DNA of 64,000 bases from Bradyrhizobiaceae bacterium (GCA_024103135.1 JAGFIZ010000089.1:1-64000); one strand, 5' to 3'; counted from the stretch's first letter, positions 6,577 through 17,120 are shown. Notes: generated by a model from the sequence alone, not told the origin. Translations and numbers: made by a program.

Positions 6577-9426
6577 ATGTTTGGTATCACGAGTTCAGAA
6601 CACAGTGTATGGAATCAAGCTGTAGGTGCAGCAACAATTGCTGAACTTGTTCCACACGTTCCGTCTGATGCCATTGTTGTGATTCCTTCGACGAAGCTTC
6701 GGCAGGCCATTCGTCGTTCCTGGGCACGCATACGCGCTCACGAGCCGGTACCGCAGCTGGTGGCCATGCCTCAGTTTCATCTGAACCTCTTGCAACAGGG
6801 TGATGCAGAGGCTGGTAGGGGGCTGATTACCGATGCAGAAGCATCCATCCTGCTCTCGCTTGCTGTTAACGATACTGAACTTCCGTTCCCACCACCAGGC
6901 ATTACGGCATCACGGATCATTCGGTGGAAGCAGGAGGGCGAGACGCCTGATCATGTGGAGTACCAGTTTCCACGGGACGACAGGCCATATGATCTGCGTC
7001 TGCTAGATCATGTACTCTCGGTATGGCGCGCCTACGAGGCACGCAAGCGATCGTTGATGGATCGGGGCGATCTTGCCCAGCGTGTTGTGAACATGTTAGC
7101 AAGAGATGTGGAACCGATGGCTAGGAAGGTACTTGTCCTCTCGACGCATGGTCTCTCCCGTGTTGATCGGTTGCTACTCATGCTGCTCCACCGTAAGGGA
7201 TGGGATGTGGGCATACACTTTGCCCTTCACGTAGGAGAGTCCACAAGAACATCTGCAGAAGTGCAGTGGCTGGTGGCTCATGGCTGGCATCATGCTTCGA
7301 CCAGCGCGTGGGAAGCCCCCTTACCAATCGTCGTTAAGGCATCATCACCAACCGACGAGGTGCGCCGAATACTTGGAGCAATCAAGGAGTATCATGCACA
7401 GGGCATTGCACTTGGCGATATGTGTATTGTCCTCCCAGATGGTGGACCGTACGAAGATCTCCTGCTGGAGCATGCCGTCGACGGTGTGCCGCTTGGCTTG
7501 CAACGTCGACGTTATGCAACGTCGGCTGCAGAGGCCACGCTCCTGCATAGTGTGTGTATGGTAGCGGTGGAAGGGTGGACGCGACCAGACGTGCTGCGAC
7601 TGGCTGCCCATCCCTTGTTAGGTGAGAAACATGCACTCAGGGGGCTTACGGAGGCGGTGAATGTGTTGCGGGCATCGGGTGGACGTGGTGCGAAGGAGTG
7701 GCAAGATCTGATGCGTGAACAGTCAACCGTGAACGCCTTTGTTCGCACGGCAATACAGGCATTGGTCCGCTACACATCGGTGTTCACCCTGCAGGGAACA
7801 GCACAGCAATTCGTCAAGGCGATGACGGAGCTTGCAGCGATGCTTGACGTGGTGCTGACGCGCGAGGTGCAGGAATCACTGTACCGCTATGCCAGCTACG
7901 ACCAGCGCCTGGGATTGCCGCCGTTGTCGCTTCGCACGCACCTTTCACAATGGTGGCGACAACTGTCGGAAGTATCCTTGCCATCTCCACCAATCCATGC
8001 AGGATCGGTACATGTGCTTAAGGCCAACGAACTACGCATGCAACGCTTCAAGGTCGTCTTCGCACCTGGCATTGTCGAAGGTCTGCTGCCGCAGATCGCA
8101 CGTGACACGTTGGATGCGCACATCACGGGCATCGAGCAAAAGTCCTTGGACACGGAGCGTTGGTCTGACATCTGTCAGGCAGCAACGGATGGCACCTTCG
8201 TAGTAACGTGGCCTGCAGCCACGGCAGGAGAACCCTCGACCAAGTCGGAGTTTCTGTACGACGTTGATGATACGGTCAAGACGGGCGTGCAAGCACTTGA
8301 TGGTGCTTCGGCATCATTGCTCCTCAACGAGTATGAAGTGCGGGCATTGGTTGAAGGTGCAGGACGGAAGGTGGACACTCGTCAACTCCAGCGCGGACTC
8401 GAAAGGTCGGAGCTGACGGCTGAGACCGACAATGCAGCAGCGCTCGTGTGGGGTAAGCCGCTAAGTCCAACACGTCTGGACACCATGGTGGCCTGTCCGT
8501 ACAAGTATTATGCAAGCTACTTGCTTGGGCTAGATCAACCCGACGAGACCGACGAGTCGATTACACCGTTGGAACGCGGTAGTCTGATGCATGCAGTGGC
8601 TCAACGATTCTTTGAGACAGTGCGTGGTACCCCAACGATAGAGCCAAGGACAATCGACGAGTTGTTGAGGATGAGGGCTTACATCACGGATGACATCAAG
8701 GAAGGCATCACGGCTCCGTCGCTTGAGTCGCTCATGTCAATCCTGGTGGACATCTACCACGACGTAAGAAAAGAGTTTGCACGCGGCTATCTCTACGACG
8801 CAGTCGAAGAGTCGCTGCTGCTTGATCGCGCTGGCCGACCCGGCGTATTACGTCGGTGGTTGGCCTTCGAGCAAGCCGAGCAAGCCAAACAAAAACAGGA
8901 GCCCATCTACCGACCGGCCTTGTTCGAGGTTGAGTACAAGTCCACCGTGCAGCTCGACAATACCCGCACCGAACCCGTCAACCTTCGCATCGACAGGATT
9001 GATATCGGCATCGAAGACGGCCAGGTATACGCAGTGGTATGGGATTACAAACTCACGAAAGGCACCATCCCGGAGAAACGCGCCATCACGAGTGGCGAGC
9101 GCACGCAGCCGGCACTGTACGTCAAAGCAGCACAGGCCTGGTTTGACGACCGCGGCTTGGATGTTCGCGTGAAGCGCATGGGCTACCGTACCGTTGGGAA
9201 GGATGTTGCGAAGACGGATGACCCCAAATCCAAGATTGCCCTTCCTATCGAGAAGTCTGATGTTGAAGCACTGGAGCAAGCAACCGTTACCTTTGGCATG
9301 GTTGAAGAAGCACTGGATCGAATTCGACATGGAGGATTCCCCGTGCAGCCAATCAAGGGTGCCTGTGAGCATTGCTTTGCGGCGGAGATTTGTCGGGTTG
9401 AGAGTTGGGGAGAGTACGTTCAATAA
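6577..9426 (+). CDS. AddB/RexB-like helicase-nuclease subunit (PD-(D/E)XK)
   Basis: 949 residues. The C-terminal third carries the nuclease of AddB-type recombination enzymes: a first cysteine (VACPYKYYASYLLGL, about 639), a helix with LERGSLMHAVAQRF, LRIDRIDIG, VVWDYKLTKG (about 820) and a C-terminal cysteine cluster (CEHCFAAEIC, about 928). The four cysteines fit the iron-sulfur staple of AddB nucleases. The N-terminal region resembles a UvrD-like fold but shows no Walker A GKT (IVVIPSTKLRQAI occupies that place), so it is probably a catalytically dead helicase module. In the family it works with AddA to process double-strand breaks; no addA lies in this window. Three copies of the octamer AGCCCCCT/AGGGGGCT lie inside the gene. 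Confidence 0.8.
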   Translation: MFGITSSEHSVWNQAVGAATIAELVPHVPSDAIVVIPSTKLRQAIRRSWARIRAHEPVPQLVAMPQFHLNLLQQGDAEAGRGLITDAEASILLSLAVNDTELPFPPPGITASRIIRWKQEGETPDHVEYQFPRDDRPYDLRLLDHVLSVWRAYEARKRSLMDRGDLAQRVVNMLARDVEPMARKVLVLSTHGLSRVDRLLLMLLHRKGWDVGIHFALHVGESTRTSAEVQWLVAHGWHHASTSAWEAPLPIVVKASSPTDEVRRILGAIKEYHAQGIALGDMCIVLPDGGPYEDLLLEHAVDGVPLGLQRRRYATSAAEATLLHSVCMVAVEGWTRPDVLRLAAHPLLGEKHALRGLTEAVNVLRASGGRGAKEWQDLMREQSTVNAFVRTAIQALVRYTSVFTLQGTAQQFVKAMTELAAMLDVVLTREVQESLYRYASYDQRLGLPPLSLRTHLSQWWRQLSEVSLPSPPIHAGSVHVLKANELRMQRFKVVFAPGIVEGLLPQIARDTLDAHITGIEQKSLDTERWSDICQAATDGTFVVTWPAATAGEPSTKSEFLYDVDDTVKTGVQALDGASASLLLNEYEVRALVEGAGRKVDTRQLQRGLERSELTAETDNAAALVWGKPLSPTRLDTMVACPYKYYASYLLGLDQPDETDESITPLERGSLMHAVAQRFFETVRGTPTIEPRTIDELLRMRAYITDDIKEGITAPSLESLMSILVDIYHDVRKEFARGYLYDAVEESLLLDRAGRPGVLRRWLAFEQAEQAKQKQEPIYRPALFEVEYKSTVQLDNTRTEPVNLRIDRIDIGIEDGQVYAVVWDYKLTKGTIPEKRAITSGERTQPALYVKAAQAWFDDRGLDVRVKRMGYRTVGKDVAKTDDPKSKIALPIEKSDVEALEQATVTFGMVEEALDRIRHGGFPVQPIKGACEHCFAAEICRVESWGEYVQ

Positions 9427-9486
9427 GAAACTGCCCCGATCATCGGAAAAGATGTACTGATGAGATGAACTGAAGAGTAACAAAGC

Positions 9487-11913
9487 ATGGCTAAGAAACC
9501 AGTAGTGACAGCATTGAAACCTTCGGAGCTTACGTGGACATGTCCGCATAAGCTGCTACCGTTTAAAACCACGCGAGAGCTAAAGCCCCTTCACAGAATC
9601 GTTGGACAGGACAGGGCCGTAGAAGCCGTACTCCTTGGTGCTCGCATTCGTTCGCAAGGCTACAACATCTGGGCTTCGGGTGTGGTGGGAACCGGGCGCA
9701 TGACTACGGTGCGTCAGTGTCTTGATGATGCGCAGCAAGTCAAACCGCAGCTCTGGGACTTTGCCTACGTGTACAACTTCGTACGCACCGATCAACCCGT
9801 GTTGTTGCGTTTTCATGCGGGCGAAGGACGAGTTTTCTGTAGGATGGTTGACGATGCCGTTGTTGTACTGTCGCGACGTATTACACAGTTGTTTGAAGAA
9901 GAACAATTCCAGGCAGACAGGAAGAACATCATCCATCGCTTCCAGGCACAGGAGCAGCAACTACTGAGCGAGTTTGATCAGAAGCTTCGGCCTGAAGGGT
10001 TTGTTCTTGGACAGATTCAGAACGAGGACGGATCGCAGCGAACGGAGATCTTTCCGTTTATTGACAACAAGCCATTGTCGTTCGAAGAGCTGGACGAACT
10101 GTTCCAACAGAACAAGATCACCGCCGACGAATTAGCGAAGATTAGGGACCAGTACGAGCAGTATCGTGAGCAGTTGAATGAGATCGGGAGCAGGTCGCTA
10201 CGCATCATGGCAAGCTTCCGCAAGGAGCTAGGCAACCACGATCGCGCAGCGGTGGGTGTGTTGATCAAGTCGATCCTGGACGATGTCCGCCAAAGCTTCC
10301 CACGTGATCGCGTCGCAGCGTTCCTGGATGGGATGACGGAGCACATTCTGAACAACCTCGAAGACTATGTGCGTGTGAACAGCGCGCGTCTGGCAGGCCA
10401 GCTTGACGAAGGACTCGAAGAGACGGCACGGAAGCTGGACCTTGTTCAATCCGTCAACCTGATTGTTGACAATTACGACCAGAAGACTGCACCAGTTGTC
10501 GTGGAGACAACTCCCACCTATGCCTCGATGTTTGGAACGATCGAGCGCAGGGTCGACATGCGCGGCAATACCTTTAGCGAGTTCAATCAGATCAAGGCTG
10601 GATCATTGTTACGTGCCGACGGTGGCTTCCTGGTCATGAATGCCATGGATGTACTCACCGATGCCAACCTGTGGAATGCACTGAAGAAGGTGCTGCTCTA
10701 TGGTCGACTCGAGCTACAACCGATCGACACACAGTTCCAACTCAATACGCTCAAGCCGGAGTGGGTGAAGGTGACCACAAAGGTCATCCTGCTCGGTGAT
10801 GCCAGCATCTACCTTGCATTGTGGGAGGCCGACGAGGACTTCCGCAAGATCTTCAAGGTACATGCCCAGTTTGACGATCAGACCGATCGCACGCAACACA
10901 TGATCAACAACTATGCTGCCTTCTTTGCGAAGATGGCAACAGAGGAAGACCTCTTGCATTGCGATACTTCAGGTGCTGCAGCGCTGATTGAGTGGGCCGT
11001 GGCCTACACGGATTCACAGGACAAGATCACCTTGCAGTTTAGCACAGTGGCCGACCTGATGCGTGAAGCCGTTCACTATGCACATCAGAGTGGTGCCAAT
11101 CTTGTCTCCCGTACCCATGTTCGCACTGCACTAGAACAACGACGTTGGCGCAGCAACAGCGTCGACGAACAACTCCGTGAGGCCATCACGAAGGGTCGAC
11201 TCTTGATCGACGTTTCGGGAAGGCGCGTTGGACAGATCAATGGACTAACCGTCTACCAAAGCGGCATCATGGCCTATGGTAAACCGTCGCGCATTACCGC
11301 CACGGTGAGTGCCGGCAACGCTGGCATCATCAACATTGAGCGCGAAGTTGATTTGAGTGGTGCCATCCACAACAAGGGTGTGCTAATCTTGTCGGGACTC
11401 CTTCGAAGCATCTTCTCGCGTGCACAGCCGATGAGCTTTACGGCAAGCATTGCCTTTGAACAGTCGTATGGCGGGGTGGACGGCGACTCTGCCAGTGCAG
11501 CAGAGATCATTGCCTTGCTAAGCGCCATAGGCAACATCCCCATCCGACAGGACCTGGCCATTACCGGTTCGATCAATCAGAAGGGCGACGTGCAGCCCAT
11601 CGGCGGAATCAACGAGAAGGTCACCGGTTTCTTTGAAGTCTGTCAGGATAGGGGGCTCACTGGCACGCAAGGTGTTGTGCTGCCCTATCAAAACGTACGC
11701 GATCTCATGCTCCGCGACGATATTATCGAAGCCGTACGCAAGCACCAGTTCTTCCTGTATCCAGTGCATAGTCTTGATCAGGCAATCGAAGTCATGGTCG
11801 ACATGCCAACGGGTGGAACGTCGATAAGCGGACAGTTTCCCAAGGACACAGTGTATGCAAAGGTCAAGCAGAATCTCGACGTCCTTCATGAAGCATCAAG
11901 GCACAGACAGTAA
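9487..11913 (+). CDS. Lon-like ATP-dependent protease (AAA_32/YcbZ type)
   Basis: 808 residues. An N-terminal AAA-type region contains a modified Walker A (GVVGTGRMTT, 64-73) with Arg instead of Lys, which is usual for this Lon-related subgroup. A helical insertion follows at about 130-290. The C-terminal Lon proteolytic domain has the catalytic Ser in GDSASAAE (about 667) and Lys in NEKVTGFF (about 708). The protein is soluble. By family it degrades damaged or specific proteins. The stop overlaps the cyclase start by 1 nt (TAATG), so the two are translationally coupled. Confidence 0.88.
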   Translation: MAKKPVVTALKPSELTWTCPHKLLPFKTTRELKPLHRIVGQDRAVEAVLLGARIRSQGYNIWASGVVGTGRMTTVRQCLDDAQQVKPQLWDFAYVYNFVRTDQPVLLRFHAGEGRVFCRMVDDAVVVLSRRITQLFEEEQFQADRKNIIHRFQAQEQQLLSEFDQKLRPEGFVLGQIQNEDGSQRTEIFPFIDNKPLSFEELDELFQQNKITADELAKIRDQYEQYREQLNEIGSRSLRIMASFRKELGNHDRAAVGVLIKSILDDVRQSFPRDRVAAFLDGMTEHILNNLEDYVRVNSARLAGQLDEGLEETARKLDLVQSVNLIVDNYDQKTAPVVVETTPTYASMFGTIERRVDMRGNTFSEFNQIKAGSLLRADGGFLVMNAMDVLTDANLWNALKKVLLYGRLELQPIDTQFQLNTLKPEWVKVTTKVILLGDASIYLALWEADEDFRKIFKVHAQFDDQTDRTQHMINNYAAFFAKMATEEDLLHCDTSGAAALIEWAVAYTDSQDKITLQFSTVADLMREAVHYAHQSGANLVSRTHVRTALEQRRWRSNSVDEQLREAITKGRLLIDVSGRRVGQINGLTVYQSGIMAYGKPSRITATVSAGNAGIINIEREVDLSGAIHNKGVLILSGLLRSIFSRAQPMSFTASIAFEQSYGGVDGDSASAAEIIALLSAIGNIPIRQDLAITGSINQKGDVQPIGGINEKVTGFFEVCQDRGLTGTQGVVLPYQNVRDLMLRDDIIEAVRKHQFFLYPVHSLDQAIEVMVDMPTGGTSISGQFPKDTVYAKVKQNLDVLHEASRHRQ

Positions 11914-14036
11914 TGCAGCATAACCAACAGACCATACGGGCTAACGAGTATTACACGGCAGTCTTGCGCGATGTCGAACGCCATGCAGAAGAAAACAACC
12001 AACAGGCAATCCATCATATTCTGCATACGATCAACGCAGACAACACGAGGTCAAGCTCACTTCACAGCACAACCCTGATCAAGGCGATTCATTCCTACCT
12101 GGCCAGCTTTGCCGGGAACCATGTAGAGGCCATCGCCTATCTGGAGGAGGGGCTCAGTGGCTACACGGAGCTCGGTCTGGATTGGAATCACACACTCCTG
12201 ACCATACGCCTTGCCGAGGTCTACTACAGACTGTCCTCCTTCAAACAAGCAATGCCATTGCTCGAAGCAGCGCATGCAAAGAGCGTACAGATCGGCAACA
12301 GAGTGCTTCAGGCACGAGTAGCCGAGACCATGGGACTGTTGCTGCTTCGACTGGGAAGAATCGACGAGAGTCAGGAACGCTTCAACCACGCTCTTGGCGT
12401 ACAACATGAGCTTAAGGACGAGCGTGCCATACTTAAGCTTAAGTCCAATCTGGGTAGTCTGCACGTACACCGTGGAGAAGCAGAGAAGGCCCTGCAGTAC
12501 TACCTTGAAGCGCTGCATGGCTTTGAGCAACGAAATGCACAGCATACCGTCGCTTCGGTTGCTACGAACGTGGGGATCTGTTATGCTGACCTTGCCAATT
12601 ACCCTGAGTCATTGCGATACCTCCATAGGGCAATCGAAGTTGCCGAACAGATCGGTGCAACGTCATGTATGGAGGCGGCAACCGGTGCGTTGGGTGAGGT
12701 GTATGAAGCATGTGAGGACTTCGACAAGGCGCTTCATTGGCTTGAAGAGTCGCTGAAGCATGCCCTTGCTGGTGGAAACGTGCGATCGGTCTGTTTGAAG
12801 CGACTCGTCATTGGAACAGCACTCATTCATCTAGGTCGTATTGACGAGGCAGCACACCAGCTTGAAACGGCGCATGCGATGGCCACGGAGCTAGACGTCA
12901 AGCGTGAATCGGCGTTGGCTTCTGCTCACCTTGCATGGGTGCGGGTTCGTCAGCACCGGTTGGACGAAGCATCGGAACTCATTGAATCGGCGCTCGGCGT
13001 GTTGCAACAACCCGGATACGACAGGGATGTTGTACCCGCACTGTTGATTGATGCTAGAATCAGGATGGAGACGAAAGAGATTGACCGATGTATGCAGCAG
13101 GTACAACGGGTGATAACAATGACGCCGTCCATGGGAATGGAAAAGGAACATGCCGATGCCCTGCAGTTGTGCTATCGCATTGAACGTGAAAGGAACAATG
13201 TCGAATCGGCACTTTCGAGCTTGGAACAATACCTTCAGATTCACAAGCACATTCTTGGCGAACAGCGACAGCGACACTTGTCAATCCTGGAAACAGAGCG
13301 CTCGATTAGCGAACAGGCAAAGGAGCACCAGCATGCCATAGCTCATGAACGAAAGCTCAGGGAGCAACAGCGCGCGCTGCTCACGAACATGTTGCCGGAA
13401 GTGATCGCAGAACGTTTGATGGCCGGTGAAACCAACGTAGCCGATAGTTTCGAAGAGGTCAGCATTCTGTTCCTTGACCTTGTGAACTTTACCGGACTTG
13501 CATCGCGAATACCACCGGAGCACGTACTGTTCATGTTGAACAACATCTTCGGTGCCTGCGATGTTGTCGTGCGTAAGTATGGGCTGACGAAGATCAAGAC
13601 CATTGGCGACTCGTACATGGCCGTTGCTGGCGCACCAATTGCCCAGGCCGACAACGTCGAGCGCATGGCAAGAGCAGCACTGGAGCTGAGTACGTTGATG
13701 ACGAAACTCGTCATCAAACTCCCCGATGGCGTGGCCGACACATCATGGGCTAGTCGTGTGGGCGAACTAGAGGTCCGCACCGGCATTCATTGCGGACCCG
13801 TTAGTGCAGGCATCATCGGTGCCGAGCGCATGGCCTATGATGTGTGGGGTGACACGGTCAACATCGCTGCTCGTATGGAGCAAAGCGGCATGCCGGGTCT
13901 GATCCACGTTACGGAACATTTCCAGCAACGACTAACGTCCTGCAACCCGTCAATTGCCAGCTTTAGAAAGCGTGGACTCATCGACGTCAAGGGTAAGGGG
14001 CGAATGGAAACGTGGTGGATGTATGCACAAGGGTAG
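11913..14036 (+). CDS. TPR-repeat class III adenylate cyclase
   Basis: 707 residues. About 35-420 is a run of tetratricopeptide repeats (for example SNLGSLHVHRGEAEKALQYY and TNVGICYADLANYPESLRYL). A coiled-coil helix follows (about 450-495), then a class III nucleotide cyclase domain (about 500-700). Cyclase motifs visible: metal-binding Asp in ILFLDLVNFTG and KTIGDSYMAV, transition-state region NIAARME. Lys (KTIGD) and Asp (DVWGDTVN) at the purine-specifying positions favour ATP over GTP as substrate. No membrane segments. Coupled to the Lon-like protease upstream (1-nt overlap). TPRs probably sense a partner protein; the receptor for cAMP is not in the window. Confidence 0.9.
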   Translation: MQHNQQTIRANEYYTAVLRDVERHAEENNQQAIHHILHTINADNTRSSSLHSTTLIKAIHSYLASFAGNHVEAIAYLEEGLSGYTELGLDWNHTLLTIRLAEVYYRLSSFKQAMPLLEAAHAKSVQIGNRVLQARVAETMGLLLLRLGRIDESQERFNHALGVQHELKDERAILKLKSNLGSLHVHRGEAEKALQYYLEALHGFEQRNAQHTVASVATNVGICYADLANYPESLRYLHRAIEVAEQIGATSCMEAATGALGEVYEACEDFDKALHWLEESLKHALAGGNVRSVCLKRLVIGTALIHLGRIDEAAHQLETAHAMATELDVKRESALASAHLAWVRVRQHRLDEASELIESALGVLQQPGYDRDVVPALLIDARIRMETKEIDRCMQQVQRVITMTPSMGMEKEHADALQLCYRIERERNNVESALSSLEQYLQIHKHILGEQRQRHLSILETERSISEQAKEHQHAIAHERKLREQQRALLTNMLPEVIAERLMAGETNVADSFEEVSILFLDLVNFTGLASRIPPEHVLFMLNNIFGACDVVVRKYGLTKIKTIGDSYMAVAGAPIAQADNVERMARAALELSTLMTKLVIKLPDGVADTSWASRVGELEVRTGIHCGPVSAGIIGAERMAYDVWGDTVNIAARMEQSGMPGLIHVTEHFQQRLTSCNPSIASFRKRGLIDVKGKGRMETWWMYAQG

Positions 14037-14072
14037 TGCATCGTTACCACCTCCCTTGATCCGTCGAGCCAC

Positions 14073-14088
14073 CAAACACTAGTGTTTG
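14073..14088. other. Perfect 16-bp palindrome across the purH stop codon
   Basis: CAAACACTAGTGTTTG is fully self-complementary; its centre contains the purH TAG (14079-14081, read on the minus strand). It lies between the convergent cyclase and purH genes. As a hairpin it would need to open a few central bases, and no T-run follows on either strand. It may be a protein site or a weak bidirectional terminator. Confidence 0.4.
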
Positions 14089-15602
14089 AAGTGACGCATG
14101 CCCGTGAAGGCCATGGCTAGGTTGCGTTCGTTTGCTGCAGCGACCACCTCTTCGTCACGTACCGAACCGCCCGGTTGGATGACGCATGTTGCACCGGCTT
14201 CTGCTGCCTGAATCAAGCCGTCGGCAAATGGGAAGAAGGCGTCAGACGCCACCGCACAACCCTCCAATGAAAGGCCTGCATCGGCTGCCTTGCGAACGGC
14301 GATGCGCGCACTGTCGACCCTGCTCATCTGACCTGCTCCGATGGCAAGCGTACGGTCGGCCAAGGCATAAACGATTGCATTGCTCTTCACATGCTTGGCA
14401 ACCTTCCAGGCAAACATCATTGCTGCAAGTTCCGTCTGCGATGGCTCTCTGCTGGTAACAACGCGCAATCCTTCGGACGAGAGCAACTGTGCGTCATGTT
14501 GCTGCATGAGGATCCCTCCTGCAACACTGCGAACGTCGGTAAGCATCGCCTTGCGCAACGCCGTGGCGTTCACTACGACTAGGCGTCTGTCCTTCTTCTT
14601 CTGCAGGCGCTCCAGCGCATCGGGTGCAAAGCTCGGTGCAATGAGCACTTCGGTAAAGATGGAATGGATGTGGTCGGCAAAGGCAAGATCAATCTCGCGG
14701 TTTACGCAGACGATTCCGCCAAACGGACTCACCGTGTCGGTTGCAAAGGCCTTTTCCCATGCATCAAGGAGCGAGGTCCCGGTGCCTACACCACAGGGGT
14801 TGGTGTGCTTGATGATGCACACGGTTGGTTCGTCGAACTCCAGGCAGAGTTTAGATGCAGCATCGATGTCCAGGATGTTATTGTAGGACAGCTCCTTGCC
14901 GTGGAGCGTAGTGAAGACGTTGCTGTAGTCACCATACAGTGCAGCATCCTGATGTGGATTCTCGCCATAACGGAGCGACATGTGCCTGCGCAATGGTAGG
15001 CCAGTCTCAGCTGGATAGCGCATGCCTACGGATTGGGCGAAGTACTGACTGATGCGAGCATCGTATTGGGCAGTATGTGAGAATGCTTCAAGTGCAAGCG
15101 TTCGTCGCAGATCGAGTGACGGTGTTTGTCCGCTCGACAACACTTCCAATACCTCTGCATACCGACTAGGGTTGACGATGATGCAGGTATGCTGAAAGTT
15201 CTTTGCAGCAGCACGTACCATGGCGGGTCCGCCAATGTCGATATTCTCGATGATCTCCTCGTCCGTTGCCTCCGGCCTGGCCACTGTTTGCTCAAACGGA
15301 TACAGATTGATCACGGCAATATCAATCGAAGCGATGCCGTGCTCCTTCATCTGTGCAACGTGCTCAGGGTTGTCGAGCACGCCAAGCAGACCACCGTGAA
15401 TCTTAGGATGCAGCGTTTTGACCCGGCCGTCCATAATCTCCGGGAAGCCCGTAATGTCGGACACCTTCGTCGTCGGAATCCCTGCAGCCGCCAGTGCTGC
15501 AGCTGTTCCGCCTGTGGAGATGATGTCAATGCCTAGAGAATGTAGTGCTCGAGCAAATTCAACGATACCAGTCTTGTCAGAAACAGAGATCAGCGCTGTC
15601 AT
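14079..15602 (-). CDS. purH: Bifunctional AICAR formyltransferase/IMP cyclohydrolase
   Basis: 507 residues, normal length. The N-terminal MGS-like IMP cyclohydrolase domain starts [18 protein letters not shown] and has [27 protein letters not shown] and NLYPFE. The C-terminal AICARFT domain has [27 protein letters not shown] and [10 protein letters not shown]. It carries out the last two steps of IMP synthesis. Start ATG at 15602. It is a stand-alone minus-strand gene with no other pur genes nearby; folC lies upstream after a 135-bp gap. Confidence 0.97.
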   Translation of the reverse strand: MTALISVSDKTGIVEFARALHSLGIDIISTGGTAAALAAAGIPTTKVSDITGFPEIMDGRVKTLHPKIHGGLLGVLDNPEHVAQMKEHGIASIDIAVINLYPFEQTVARPEATDEEIIENIDIGGPAMVRAAAKNFQHTCIIVNPSRYAEVLEVLSSGQTPSLDLRRTLALEAFSHTAQYDARISQYFAQSVGMRYPAETGLPLRRHMSLRYGENPHQDAALYGDYSNVFTTLHGKELSYNNILDIDAASKLCLEFDEPTVCIIKHTNPCGVGTGTSLLDAWEKAFATDTVSPFGGIVCVNREIDLAFADHIHSIFTEVLIAPSFAPDALERLQKKKDRRLVVVNATALRKAMLTDVRSVAGGILMQQHDAQLLSSEGLRVVTSREPSQTELAAMMFAWKVAKHVKSNAIVYALADRTLAIGAGQMSRVDSARIAVRKAADAGLSLEGCAVASDAFFPFADGLIQAAEAGATCVIQPGGSVRDEEVVAAANERNLAMAFTGMRHFKH

Positions 15603-15737
15603 GCAGTACGAAGTGTGATGGATAAAGCATACAACGTTACGGGACTTCTCCGAACCAGCGTGTGCGTGGACTGGTTATTTGCGGAAGAACTTTTCCCCGA
15701 CGGGGTTCTGGCTGAGGTGTAAGGTCGTGGTATCGAG

Positions 15738-17048
15738 TTACGTTGAAAGGGCTTGGAGGACCTCGTCCGCCACATGAAAAGAGCCGCATGCCAAGGCGGG
15801 TCCGCGCATTCGTGCTCGCTCCAGTGCAGCAGCAACGGAAGGGTAGACGCTAACACGTTGGAAGCCGGCAGCATGAGCTAGTTGTTCCAAGGCCTCTGTT
15901 GTGGCAGCGCGCGGGATGTGAGGACTGCAGAGGTGGAGGGTGCTCACGAGCGGACGTAAAGCCTGGAGCATACCCAGGATGTCCTTGTCGGCCATGGCAC
16001 CAAACACCACGTGCCAACTGCCGTCAGCATACCCTGCCTGCGTCAATGTTTCATGCAATGCACGTATGCCACCGGGATTGTGGCTTACATCAAGCATTAA
16101 GGGCGGCTGCATGGGTAGTAACTGAATGCGTCCTTCGAGTCCGGTATTCTCGCAGACGTGTAGCAGGCCCTCGCGGACGTGGTCGGGAGTGATAAAGAGC
16201 AGGCGCTGTAGGTCGGGGATGGCAGCAAGTACCGTCGCAACGTTTCCTGCTTGGTGGTTACCGGCAAGTCCTACGTCATAGTAGTGTAGTTGGTCGCCAG
16301 TTACTGCCCGCACCGTCATTGTAAGATCTGGTCGAATGGCATCAACTTCAACGTTGACAATATCACGTGCTAGTGTAATCGACGAGTGTAGTTGCTGAGC
16401 ACGATCTGCAAAGACGTTGTAGATGTCTTCCTCGACGTCCGTCGTTGAATCGCTGGAGGCAAGCCGACCTTGCGGTCCCACGACTACGGGAGCCCCCTCC
16501 TTGATAATGCCTGCCTTCTCTGCGGCAATGCCCGTGATCGATCTGCCAAGGTAGTCAACGTGGTCAACATCGATGTAGGTGATCACGCTTAAGATGGGAG
16601 TGACGATGTTGGTTGCATCGAGTCGGCCACCCAGGCCCGTTTCGAGGACGACAACTTCTGCGCGCTGTTCGGCAAACCACTGCAGGGCTAGGGCTGTGGT
16701 GATTTCAAAAAACGTCCCGCCAATGGTGCTGGCATAACTCATGAGCGGCTTGGCAAGACGCTCAATATCACCATCGCTGATTGGCTTGCCATTGATACGG
16801 ACACGTTCGTTGAATACTCTAATGTGTGGTGAGGTGTAGAGTCCGACCTTGTACCCGGCGCACTGGAGAATCGAAGCAAGCATGGCACTCGTACTGCCCT
16901 TGCCATTGGTGCCGGCAACGTGAATGAAGGTAAGTGTACGTTCAGGATTGCCGACGAATTCACAGAGTGCTGTGATGCGCTCCAGTCCAGGCTTGAACCC
17001 AGCTTGCGTCATCCCGAACAGCTCTGTTAACAATGGCGTGATGGACAT
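15738..17048 (-). CDS. folC: Folylpolyglutamate synthase/dihydrofolate synthase
   Basis: 436 residues from ATG 17048; a TTG at 17087 in the same frame lies directly against the rpsA terminator and is unlikely. Mur-ligase-like enzyme adding glutamate to folates (and possibly forming dihydrofolate). Motifs: P-loop HVAGTNGKGSTSAML, YTSPHI, FEITTALAL, LETGLGGRLDATN, DVDHVDYLG, MLDVSHNPGG. C-terminal domain normal. The rpsA terminator separates it from rpsA, so it probably has its own promoter within 17049-17094. Contains one AGGGGGCT octamer on the sense strand (16491). Confidence 0.95.
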   Translation of the reverse strand: MSITPLLTELFGMTQAGFKPGLERITALCEFVGNPERTLTFIHVAGTNGKGSTSAMLASILQCAGYKVGLYTSPHIRVFNERVRINGKPISDGDIERLAKPLMSYASTIGGTFFEITTALALQWFAEQRAEVVVLETGLGGRLDATNIVTPILSVITYIDVDHVDYLGRSITGIAAEKAGIIKEGAPVVVGPQGRLASSDSTTDVEEDIYNVFADRAQQLHSSITLARDIVNVEVDAIRPDLTMTVRAVTGDQLHYYDVGLAGNHQAGNVATVLAAIPDLQRLLFITPDHVREGLLHVCENTGLEGRIQLLPMQPPLMLDVSHNPGGIRALHETLTQAGYADGSWHVVFGAMADKDILGMLQALRPLVSTLHLCSPHIPRAATTEALEQLAHAAGFQRVSVYPSVAAALERARMRGPALACGSFHVADEVLQALST

Positions 17049-17086
17049 AATTGGTAGGTGCTCGAACGAACGATTGGCAGTGGTCA

Positions 17087-17120
17087 AAAATAGAAAGGCC
17101 CGTCATCACTGACGGGCCTT
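17087..17120 (-). terminator. Intrinsic terminator of rpsA
   Basis: An 11-bp perfect stem (AAGGCCCGTCA / TGACGGGCCTT, 17095-17120) with a 4-nt loop. On the minus strand it is followed by TTCTATTTTTG. It lies 24 nt beyond the rpsA stop. Confidence 0.92.

Noticed and set aside
8848-9549. 233-codon frame antisense to the AddB-like gene
   Set aside because: Overlaps both the nuclease domain and the Lon-like gene start; no supporting feature.
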